Assembly (NCBI GenBank): GCA_903913345.1
Contig: CAIWLA010000025.1
Span: 1 to 11,289 of the forward strand
DNA length: 11,289 bases
Reading direction: 5' to 3'
Source: an uncultured Magnetococcales bacterium
GTDB lineage: Bacteria; Pseudomonadota; Magnetococcia; Magnetococcales; Magnetaquicoccaceae
The position numbers and the translations under genes were made by a program. Numbering within the stretch: position 1 is the stretch's first letter; every line of letters starts with the position of its first letter. Below, one piece after another: positions 1 through 5,556 of this stretch. The notes under the pieces are model-generated. The model searched no databases. It was not told where the DNA came from and was given only the letters and a program-made list of their open reading frames with translations.

Positions 1-49
1 CCAAACCCCACCAAGGGCTTCGCCCCTGGACCCCACCAGGGGACCCCTG
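1..49. repeat. GC-rich hairpin repeat, copy 1 (left end may be cut by window)
   Basis: Bases 1-42 are identical to 165-206, and 43-49 match 221-227. The unit contains the imperfect stem-loop built around GGGCTTCGCCCC. This is a REP-like intergenic repeat by form (short, GC-rich, self-complementary, lying behind a gene). In copy 2 a further TTGGGGC/GCCCCAA hairpin begins 13 bases upstream, so copy 1 may continue to the left of the window. No coding role is visible. Confidence 0.8.
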
Positions 50-58
50 CTGTGGGCC

Positions 59-76
59 AACCCGATTGGACGGGTT
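59..76. other. Small stem-loop
   Basis: AACCCG (59-64) and CGGGTT (71-76) form a perfect 6-bp stem around a six-base loop. A 12-base palindrome CCTGGATCCAGG follows at 93-104. Neither has a T run, so neither is a convincing terminator. They lie between the two repeat copies behind the flagellin gene. Confidence 0.35.
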
Positions 77-151
77 CGGTCGAAAACGCTGGCCTGGATC
101 CAGGATGACATCACGGTCCCCAACGGGGGGTTGATTCATAACGGCGGGATG

Positions 152-227
152 TTGGGGCTTCGCCCCAAACCCCACCAAGGGCTTCGCCCCTGGACCCCAC
201 CAGGGGGATAATCCCCCTGGACCCCTG
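152..227. repeat. GC-rich hairpin repeat, copy 2, with three stem-loops
   Basis: Three adjacent hairpins are visible: TTGGGGC-ttc-GCCCCAA (152-168), an imperfect CCAaGGG...CCCcTGG hairpin (about 174-193), and a perfect 9-bp stem CCAGGGGGA-taa-TCCCCCTGG (200-220). The block 165-206 repeats 1-42 exactly. Copy 2 differs by 14 extra bases (207-220), which complete the third hairpin. It lies about 100 bp downstream of the flagellin stop codon and could protect or end that transcript, but there is no U tract and it could equally be a dispersed repeat landed in a neutral gap. Confidence 0.8.
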
Positions 228-329
228 ATCCATGCTCAATCCGATTCAAATACCGGAATCAGTATGAAAACATGTGTATGGGACAAGAACCCCGCCATGA
301 CAACCCATCCAACCCACCTGGTCAGACCA

Positions 330-1181
330 CTACTTGAGCAGTTGCAGGATGAGGGAAGGCTGCTGATTCGCCTGAGCCAGGATCGCCGTCCCCGCCTGCT
401 GCAAAATGCTGTTCTGGGTCATGTTGGCCGTCTCCGCCGCCATGTCCACATCCGTAATCCGCGACCGGGCCTGCGAGGTGTTCAAGGAAACATTGGTCAA
501 ATTGGCAATGACCGCATCAAAACGATTTTGCATGGCACCCAAAGTCGCCCGCGTGTAACTCACCGAGTTGATGGCCTTGTCAATCCGGGCAATCGCCGAT
601 TCGGCAGCCGCCTGGTTGGCAGACGCCGTGGCACCAAAACCAAAACTGTTCATGACCCCCGAATCCACCCCCAACGCGGAAGCCCGCATGTTGGTGATGG
701 AGACCGTAATGGTCTGGTTTTCCTTGGCACCCACCTGGAAGGTCAGACCCGCCGAGGCACCGCCACTCAGCAAATTCTGGGTGTTGAACTGGGTGGTGTT
801 GGCAATCCGGGAGATCTCAGCCACCAACTGGTTGACCTCTTTCTGCATATCATTTCTGTCGCTGGACACATTGCTGTCATTGGCCGCCTGCACCGCCAGT
901 TCACGCATCCGCTGCAAGGCAGTGGTGGTCTCCGTCAAGGCACCCTCGCTGATTTGAACCAGCGAAATCGCATCGTTGGCATTGCGCACCGCCTGATTCA
1001 AACCATTGATCTGCGAGGTCATCCGGGATGAAATGGACAAACCCGCCGCATCATCCGCCGCGCTGTTGATGCGCAAACCGGAAGACAACCGTTTGAAACT
1101 GGTCGCCAAGGCACCCGTGCTGCGAGACAGGTTGCGCTGTGCGGTCAACGAAGAAATATTGGTGTTGAGAATAAGAGCCAT
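330..1181 (-). CDS. fliC: Flagellin (flagellar filament subunit)
   Basis: This 283-residue protein is the structural subunit exported through the flagellar type III apparatus and polymerised into the filament. The N-terminal D0/D1 part starts MALILNTNISSLTAQRNL and runs to about residue 140; the C-terminal D1/D0 part begins near residue 190 and ends with ILAQANQQPSLILQLLK. The variable D2/D3 region is nearly absent, so this is a short flagellin. Residues 90-98 (QRMRELAVQ) match the conserved D1 stretch known as the TLR5 contact in beta/gamma flagellins. I chose the ATG at 1181 over the longer frame (from 1256) because the family start is here and GGAGGA lies seven bases upstream (1189-1194). 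It ends with TAG. The gene stands alone, with long non-coding flanks on both sides. I found no clear sigma-28 or sigma-54 promoter. Confidence 0.96.
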   Translation of the reverse strand: MALILNTNISSLTAQRNLSRSTGALATSFKRLSSGLRINSAADDAAGLSISSRMTSQINGLNQAVRNANDAISLVQISEGALTETTTALQRMRELAVQAANDSNVSSDRNDMQKEVNQLVAEISRIANTTQFNTQNLLSGGASAGLTFQVGAKENQTITVSITNMRASALGVDSGVMNSFGFGATASANQAAAESAIARIDKAINSVSYTRATLGAMQNRFDAVIANLTNVSLNTSQARSRITDVDMAAETANMTQNSILQQAGTAILAQANQQPSLILQLLK

Positions 1182-1275
1182 CTGTACGTCCTCCGTGCTG
1201 CGAAATACCAAAAGGCATTTCGTAAAATAATCCGTCCCTGGTTGGAGGTGGGCCATTCATTCTGTTTACAGGGCC
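1182..1275 (-). promoter_or_regulatory. Flagellin 5' leader, copy 1: anti-SD block, hairpin, SD
   Basis: Reading toward the flagellin start, the leader has a block (1275-1228) shared with a second copy at 1729-1686. The block includes CACCTCC (1250-1244), complementary to the GGAGG core of the flagellin ribosome binding site (1194-1189). Between them is a stem-loop, CGAAATaCC-AAAA-GGcATTTCG (1201-1222), with one mismatch. Pairing of the block with the SD could hide the ribosome binding site. This is a prediction from complementarity alone; no known riboswitch or thermometer family is recognised. Confidence 0.45.
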
Positions 1276-1287
1276 GGCCCGGCCCAT

Positions 1288-1310
1288 CACACAAACCTGT
1301 TCCTTGTGTG
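1288..1310. other. Stem-loop upstream of flagellin
   Basis: CACACAA (1288-1294) pairs perfectly with TTGTGTG (1304-1310) across a nine-base loop. It is just upstream of the leader block and beside the palindrome GGGCCGGCCC (1271-1280). It lacks a T run. It could be an mRNA leader structure or an operator. Confidence 0.35.
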
Positions 1311-1330
1311 TCCGTTGTTGCCAACAGTCG

Positions 1331-1348
1331 GGTGTTTATCCAAACACC
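1331..1348. other. Perfect inverted repeat GGTGTTT-N4-AAACACC
   Basis: A 7-bp perfect dyad with a four-base spacer lies about 150 bp before the flagellin start. On the minus strand it directly follows TAAAGTTT (1356-1349), which resembles a sigma-28 -35 element, but no matching -10 is found at the proper spacing. The dyad is of operator size as well as hairpin size; its role is unknown. Confidence 0.35.
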
Positions 1349-1514
1349 AAACTTTAAGTCATGCAAAAAACGTAAAAGAATCTTCTCTGCCAAAATTTTG
1401 CTGGCAAATAAACTTATTTCATCGATTATGCGCAAAAACATCCTCTTCGCTGCACAACGGGCCGACCATATCAGCACCCATGCAGAAAAAATCGAAGCGT
1501 TTTTCCGTTACAAA

Positions 1515-1637
1515 CTACAGCCAGTGAAAAGAGAGAGATGGTGGCCTTTCGGTACCCACCCACCCCGCAGAAACGAGGCATGGTGGATGTGGATGTGGGC
1601 TGACAGCGGCCCGAAGAGATGCAGTGATGATAGACAT
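1515..1637 (-). pseudogene. Possible vestigial flagellin start (short 40-codon frame)
   Basis: Starting at the ATG behind the second leader copy, the minus strand reads MSIITASLRAAV and stops after about 40 codons at a TAG near 1515-1517. The first five residues resemble flagellin starts of the MALI/MSII type, but the rest does not resemble flagellin D0. It may be the decayed front of a lost second flagellin gene, or a chance frame after a duplicated leader. I lean to a remnant on the strength of the preserved leader only. Confidence 0.2.
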
Positions 1638-1729
1638 GATGATGTTACCTCCCGATACCGTCATCCCCGATGGGATGCCGTCTCATTATCCGTCCCTGGC
1701 TGGAGGTGGGTTGTTCGTTTTACAGGGCC
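1635..1729 (-). repeat. Second copy of the flagellin leader, with SD and ATG
   Basis: Bases 1686-1729 align with 1228-1275 at about 37 of 48 columns with one 4-base gap; many differences are transitions. The copies are 458 bp apart. At the matching offset (1653-1648) the minus strand has GGGAGG, and an ATG lies at 1637, within two bases of the position predicted from the flagellin start. A hairpin CATCCC-cgat-GGGATG (1662-1677) occupies the place of the copy-1 hairpin with different sequence. The CACCTCC block (1708-1702) is kept and pairs with GGAGGT as six base pairs. Confidence 0.6.
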
Positions 1730-2031
1730 AACCCTAACCCTGACAATCTGCCCAGGCCAGAACGCCCAACTGTTGGCGACTGGCGCAGAGAGAGATTGTG
1801 AATGGGCAACCTTCCTGGTCGCCCCCCGGTGTGTCACTCTGGCCTTCCGACCGACACACTGGATACGATGAACCGATTGCAGAGGATTGTAAACTCACAG
1901 TCCGTCACCGTATGATTAACTTATCGGCCCCCGGTCCGGTGACTTGAGAGAAAAAATGGGGCGGGCGTGATTTTTTGGGCAACCCCCCTCTTTCTTGAAC
2001 CGCCCGGCACCAGCCAACCTATTGGTTTAGA

Positions 2032-2718
2032 CTATTTTTTCTCTGCCATGGGAATGCCCAGCTCGTTGGCCAACTGCACGGCCTGCTCGTTGTCCATCTT
2101 GCTCAGAATTTTGGCCGCCACCTTCTCTTTCATCACCTTGAGCACCAGAACGGCCGTCTCCCGGTCCATGGCCTTCAAGCCGTCGGCGGCGGATTTGGTC
2201 TTCATCCCGGAGAAAATTTTGGCCAGACGGACCACATTGGCATCATCCACCACCTTTTCCTTGTCCAGACTGGTGCGGATTTCGCTCCGCAAGGCCTCCA
2301 GGGAGGCGATCCGTTTGGCCAGTTTCTCTTCCAGCCGTTTGAGATCGGCCTCACGCAGATCCAGCCACTTGGCCCGTTTTTCCAGGTCCAGGCGACGCTG
2401 TTCCAGGTTGTTCAACAAGGTGGCGGGATCCCCGATGCCAACGGCCTTGTCTTCCAGATTTTGATCTTTCTCTTTTTCTTTTCCGGGATCCCCACCCGGT
2501 TTGGCCGCCGAGGCCGCCCCAGTGGCGGCGGCCTGACTCACCACCCCAACCGGCGCACCCGGCCAACCACACCACACCATCCAGGAGATAAAAAAGGCGG
2601 CATACCGTTTGGCGACGCGATGCGACCGCCCCAACGGCAACACCGTCCGGTCATCCCTCTCATTGTGTGGCCCTCGCGGCACGAGACAAGCAGGCGCACT
2701 ATTCGGTAAACCTGTCAT
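2032..2718 (-). CDS. motE: MotE-like flagellar protein with MgtE-N-type domain
   Basis: The 228-residue product has a basic N-terminus, one hydrophobic segment (about residues 39-60), an Ala/Gly/Lys linker, a charged coiled coil (about 100-155) and a C-terminal helical domain (about 160-220, with AKIFSGMKTKSAADGLKAMD) like the MgtE intracellular N domain. Proteins of this layout beside fliJ are annotated as MotE; in rhizobia MotE is a periplasmic chaperone for the motility protein MotC. Here the hydrophobic segment could be a signal sequence or an anchor, with the rest in the periplasm. The start at 2718 overlaps the fliJ stop as ATGA and is preceded by GGAAGGAGA; a longer frame upstream would lie inside fliJ and is rejected. 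Function as a motor accessory is inferred from domain and neighbour. Confidence 0.8.
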   Translation of the reverse strand: MTGLPNSAPACLVPRGPHNERDDRTVLPLGRSHRVAKRYAAFFISWMVWCGWPGAPVGVVSQAAATGAASAAKPGGDPGKEKEKDQNLEDKAVGIGDPATLLNNLEQRRLDLEKRAKWLDLREADLKRLEEKLAKRIASLEALRSEIRTSLDKEKVVDDANVVRLAKIFSGMKTKSAADGLKAMDRETAVLVLKVMKEKVAAKILSKMDNEQAVQLANELGIPMAEKK

Positions 2719-3185
2719 ACTGAATCTCCTTCCTGACCGAAAAATTTTGTATTTCGCATCACACCGACCATGTCCATCGTCTTTTTCTCTTGGCGTTCTG
2801 CCTGTTTCTGCTGGTGCAGTGTCTCTTTTTCCGCCAGTTTTTCCGCCTGCTGGAGCTGCGTGCGCGCCGCAAGCCAAGCCTCCCTGGCCTTTTCCAGATC
2901 CAGTTGCGCCACGACGATCATCTGCTCCAACCGTTTCCGCCGCCAGGACTGACCCCGCAAAAAGTTGTCCAGCAATCCCGGTGCCACCGGTGGCCCGGCC
3001 AGCGCGCCCTGGGCGGTCTGGTCGATGGAAAGTCGCACCAGTTCCTGTTCCTCTTTGGTCTGTTGGTCCAGCCGGACCACATCCTGTTGCAGACCGTCCA
3101 GGCGGGCGAGGACGCGGGCAAAGGCCGAGCCATTCATCTCCTCCCGAATATGGCGCAACTCGACCAAACGATTAAAACGGTTCAT
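2715..3185 (-). CDS. fliJ: Flagellar export protein FliJ
   Basis: FliJ is the small coiled-coil stalk of the flagellar export ATPase (FliI6-FliJ), helping link it to FlhA and escort substrates. The 156-residue product is almost all charged and Gln-rich helix with no membrane segment; the usual FliJ length is about 145-150. It opens MNRFNRLVELRHIREE and has a long heptad-rich C-terminal half (RRKRLEQMIVVAQLDLEKAREAW around residues 81-103 in part). ATG at 3185 has AGGTGG (3198-3193) seven bases upstream. It is translationally coupled to motE by the ATGA overlap. fliI is not next to it: the upstream neighbour is a divergent protease gene. Low sequence conservation of the family makes the call rest on length, helix character and the motE partner. 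Confidence 0.82.
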   Translation of the reverse strand: MNRFNRLVELRHIREEMNGSAFARVLARLDGLQQDVVRLDQQTKEEQELVRLSIDQTAQGALAGPPVAPGLLDNFLRGQSWRRKRLEQMIVVAQLDLEKAREAWLAARTQLQQAEKLAEKETLHQQKQAERQEKKTMDMVGVMRNTKFFGQEGDSV

Positions 3186-3257
3186 CCCGGCACCACCTGT
3201 TCACATTCACTCTCGCCAAAATCATGGCAATCCGTCACACTGTCCTTTGGAACATCT

Positions 3258-3273
3258 GGCCAGCGTCCAGCCA
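3258..3273 (-). promoter_or_regulatory. Weak sigma-54-like site before fliJ
   Basis: The minus strand reads TGGCTGGACGCTGGCC, with GG and GC separated by exactly ten bases as in -24/-12 promoters, about 70 bp before the fliJ start. The -12 part is TGGC rather than TTGC and the -24 part lacks the usual CA after TGGC. Many flagellar genes use sigma-54, so the location is sensible, but the match could be chance. Confidence 0.22.
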
Positions 3274-3304
3274 GGCACACCCCTCTTTTTGGCAGGATAG
3301 CATT

Positions 3305-4753
3305 ATGAAAAATTTTTTTCCACTGCCTGTTTATTGGTTTTTGACCGGTTGGCTGATCGTGGCCCCCCTGATCAGCCCCGCTCAGGGTGCCGATCAAAAA
3401 ACCATCACCCTCGTCACCGGACCGGAGACCTCCGACCTGTTGCAATCCCTGGGGGATCCCCTGCAGCGGGTGGCCGGCATCAAGTCGGGGGAGATTCACT
3501 TTCACGTGATGTTGGACAATACCCTCAATGCCATGGCGTTGCCTGGACAAAACATTATCCTGAACAGCGGTCTGCTGCTGGCAGTACACGACCGGGACGA
3601 ACTGGCGGCGGTCATGGCCCATGAAATGGGCCATCTCAGTGCCGGCCATCACATCCAGTTGGAGGCCTCCATGAAGGATGCGGCCCTGCGCACCATGATC
3701 GCCTTTGCCGCCGGCATTGCGGCCGGTGTCGCCACCGGCAACAGCCAGGTGACCCAGGCCGCCATCATGGGGGGAACGGCCGCTTCCGAGCTTTCCCTGC
3801 TGGATGCCGTGCGGGAAAAAGAGACCCAGGCCGATCGACTGGCCGTCGGTTATCTCATCGCGGCCGGTTTTGACCCCCAGGGGATGGTCCGTTTCATGGA
3901 ACGCCTCAATCGGGAACAACGGATCAGCACCCTGCCTCCCCCCTACCTGCTGACCCACCCACTCGGCTCCCAACGGCTGATGGAGTGTCAACAACAGATT
4001 GATACCCTGCTCACCGCAACGGCAACCTCTGGCAAGAACGCGGCACCACGACCCGATGCCTTTCGCCTGGACGAAACACGGCACCGCCAGTCCGCCGACA
4101 ACGCCCTGCTGGCCCGGGTGCAGGCCGTCCTGGAGGCCGGCACCAGCGATGATCTGAACGGCGTCATGGCCCGATTCCGCCAACGCCTGGATCGGGATCC
4201 CGACAATTTTCCCGCCCGCTATGGCCTGGCCGTGGCCGAACGGTATATGGGACAATTGGAGGCCGCCACCACCGACCTGGAGATCCTTTTGAAACAACAG
4301 GCCGATGATCCCTATCTGCTGCGTGAACGGGGAATGACCCGTCTGGAGTTGGGCAAACCCGAGGCGGCTGAAAAGGATTTCCGCGCGGCGTTGGTACACC
4401 AACCGAAACGAACCAATGCCGACCTGCTCTATCGATTGGCCTTCTCCCTGAATGAACAGGAAAAACTGACCGATGCCGACCACATTCTGCGCCAGTTGAC
4501 CCTGGAATATCCCCTGATCACCGATTATTTCTATCTGTTGGGCATCGTCGAAGGCAAGCAAAACCATTTGGGAGCCAGCCATCTGGCACTGGCCCGTCAT
4601 GCCTATCTGACCATGGAAAAAAAGATGGCCCGCTGGCACTACAAGGAGGCCATACGCGACTTTTCCAGCAACGATACCGGCAAAAGCATTGCACGGGATG
4701 AACTGACCCGTCTGGAGCAACTGGAAAAGGCCGCACCCCGGCGGGAACAATAG
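3305..4753 (+). CDS. bepA: BepA-like periplasmic M48 metalloprotease with TPR repeats
   Basis: Zinc protease expected to act in the periplasm on outer-membrane protein assembly; BepA of E. coli helps LptD and BAM maturation and degrades stalled substrates. The 482-residue product has a signal peptide (residues 1-28, cleavage after AQG), the zinc motif HEMGH (106-110), the third ligand in ETQAD (Glu173, Asp177) and the HPLGSQR segment (His218, Arg224), equivalent to the regulatory His-switch loop of BepA. A C-terminal helical region (about 300-450) contains TPR-like repeats such as YLLRERGMTRLELGKPEAAE. Length matches BepA (487). The ATG at 3305 is chosen because a good signal peptide starts there and AGGA lies eight bases upstream; the frame is open from 3224. 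Divergent from fliJ and convergent with the next gene (22-bp gap). Substrate is inferred. Confidence 0.9.
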   Translation: MKNFFPLPVYWFLTGWLIVAPLISPAQGADQKTITLVTGPETSDLLQSLGDPLQRVAGIKSGEIHFHVMLDNTLNAMALPGQNIILNSGLLLAVHDRDELAAVMAHEMGHLSAGHHIQLEASMKDAALRTMIAFAAGIAAGVATGNSQVTQAAIMGGTAASELSLLDAVREKETQADRLAVGYLIAAGFDPQGMVRFMERLNREQRISTLPPPYLLTHPLGSQRLMECQQQIDTLLTATATSGKNAAPRPDAFRLDETRHRQSADNALLARVQAVLEAGTSDDLNGVMARFRQRLDRDPDNFPARYGLAVAERYMGQLEAATTDLEILLKQQADDPYLLRERGMTRLELGKPEAAEKDFRAALVHQPKRTNADLLYRLAFSLNEQEKLTDADHILRQLTLEYPLITDYFYLLGIVEGKQNHLGASHLALARHAYLTMEKKMARWHYKEAIRDFSSNDTGKSIARDELTRLEQLEKAAPRREQ

Positions 4754-4775
4754 ACTTTTGTGTGGGCTGTTGCCC

Positions 4776-4997
4776 CTACCCCCCCCCATCCCGACAGGCC
4801 AAACCGCAATAGGGGCGATCGCCCTGCCAGACGACCAACTCTTGCGGAGTCAACGTGCCGCAACGACTGCACCGTGACAGGGCATGGGCCGATCCGTCCG
4901 CACGCATGGGGGGAGGGGTCGGTTGCAGCCAACGCCAGAGAAACCGGGCCACCCAGAAAACCACCCCCAACAAAAGGAAAAAACGGACCACACCCAT
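4776..4997 (-). CDS. Small membrane-anchored zinc-ribbon protein (PP0621-like)
   Basis: A 73-residue protein with one N-terminal hydrophobic segment (about residues 4-20), a Pro-rich linker, and a C-terminal CSRC (Cys43, Cys46) plus CGLAC (Cys64, Cys68) likely to bind one zinc ion in a treble-clef or ribbon fold. The layout resembles the uncharacterised PP0621 family: short anchor followed by a cytoplasmic four-cysteine knuckle. Function is unknown. The start ATG (4997) has a purine-rich AGGGAAGGG upstream and lies 18 bp behind secB, so it is probably the last gene of the rpsT-rhlB-secB operon. It is not YacG, which has no membrane segment and a different cysteine spacing. Confidence 0.75.
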   Translation of the reverse strand: MGVVRFFLLLGVVFWVARFLWRWLQPTPPPMRADGSAHALSRCSRCGTLTPQELVVWQGDRPYCGLACRDGGG

Positions 4998-5015
4998 GGA
5001 ACCCTTCCCTCTCTC

Positions 5016-5495
5016 CTATTGTACAGCAGGATTCCGGTTTCGGGATTGATGGAACAAGGCAGAAAAATTGATGGGATCCAGCACAATAGGCTTGAAACCA
5101 CCCTGCATGATCATCTCGGAGACAATCTGCCGCACATAGGGAAAAAGGATGGCGGGACATTCAATGCCGAGCATGGGAGCCACCAACTCCTGGGGCATGT
5201 TGCGCAGCAAAAAGAGGCCCGCAAAGGTCAAATCCACCAGGAACAGGGTTCGTTCACCCGCCAGCACCTTGACCGTGACATGCAGCACAGACTCAAAATG
5301 TTCCGCCCCTTTCTGAACGGTTCCGGTTTCCAGGTTGAAATCCACTTTAGGCTCCGCCGATTCCAGAAACACCTCCGGGGAATGGGGACTTTCAAATGAA
5401 AGATCCTTCAGGTAGAGCTTTTCCACATGGAAAGCGGGAGAACCGTCTGTCTGGGCAGTGGAGGCATCTGTTTCGGACACATTGGCTTCGGACAT
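5016..5495 (-). CDS. secB: Protein-export chaperone SecB
   Basis: SecB is a cytoplasmic homotetramer that holds preproteins unfolded and hands them to SecA. The 159-residue product (E. coli 155) matches along its length: HVEKLYLKDLSFESP near residues 23-37, the ECPAILFPYVRQIVSEM segment around residues 112-128, and the closing GGFKPIVLDPINFSALF. The N-terminal 20 residues are a polar Ser/Thr/Asp-rich extension. The ATG at 5495 has only a weak AAGG ribosome site eight bases upstream. It lies 61 bp behind rhlB, separated by a strong hairpin, and 18 bp before the zinc-ribbon gene. A natural client link exists to secreted proteins such as the nearby BepA-like protease, but proximity alone does not show it. 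Confidence 0.96.
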   Translation of the reverse strand: MSEANVSETDASTAQTDGSPAFHVEKLYLKDLSFESPHSPEVFLESAEPKVDFNLETGTVQKGAEHFESVLHVTVKVLAGERTLFLVDLTFAGLFLLRNMPQELVAPMLGIECPAILFPYVRQIVSEMIMQGGFKPIVLDPINFSALFHQSRNRNPAVQ

Positions 5496-5516
5496 GGAAA
5501 TGGCCTTATGGAGTGC

Positions 5517-5542
5517 GCGGCGCAGGAGAAGCCTGCGACCGC
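5517..5542 (-). other. Strong stem-loop between rhlB and secB
   Basis: GCGG-CGCAGG (5517-5526) pairs with CCTGCG-a-CCGC (5532-5542) around a five-base loop AGAAG, ten pairs with one bulged base. It lies between the rhlB stop and the weak secB ribosome site. On the minus strand no T run follows, so it is not a standard terminator; it could be an RNA processing or stabilising site that sets different levels of rhlB and secB. Confidence 0.5.
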
Positions 5543-5556
5543 CGGTTTAAAAAATG

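Larger units (their letters stand above)
1276..2031. other. Long gene-free gap between flagellin and motE
   Basis: No frame here gives a convincing protein: the longest plus-strand frame (1242-1871) has low-complexity, Arg/Trp/Pro-rich composition and resembles no family. The region holds the stem-loops at 1288 and 1331, the second leader copy (1635-1729), and a 10-bp stem (1826-1835 with 1853-1862, one G-T pair). Behind motE, a T run on the minus strand (1956-1951) follows a possible weak 6-bp stem with a long loop, a poor candidate for the motE terminator. Confidence 0.6.

Noticed and set aside
301..330. Flagellin terminator directly behind the stop codon
   Set aside because: Only a 5-bp TGGTC-a-GACCA dyad is present and no T run follows on the minus strand.
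264..1031. 255-codon plus-strand frame over the flagellin gene
   Set aside because: It is antisense to an unmistakable flagellin, its Arg/His/Gly-rich product matches no family, and it exists because the opposite strand is strongly codon-biased.
1349..1356. TAAAGTTT on the minus strand as a sigma-28 -35 element for flagellin
   Set aside because: No GCCGATAA-like -10 occurs at the expected spacing, so I do not call a promoter.
1715..1737. Telomere-like ACCCTAACCCT in the second leader copy
   Set aside because: Only two units in a short stretch of a bacterial intergenic region; chance similarity.
1242..1871. 209-codon plus-strand frame in the flagellin-motE gap
   Set aside because: Composition is not protein-like, it has no domain, and its front overlaps the flagellin leader repeat. 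I treat the gap as non-coding.
3182..4789. 535-codon minus-strand frame opposite the M48 protease
   Set aside because: The plus strand encodes a protease with signal peptide, HEMGH and TPRs. The antisense frame is Gly/Gln/His-rich with no family features.
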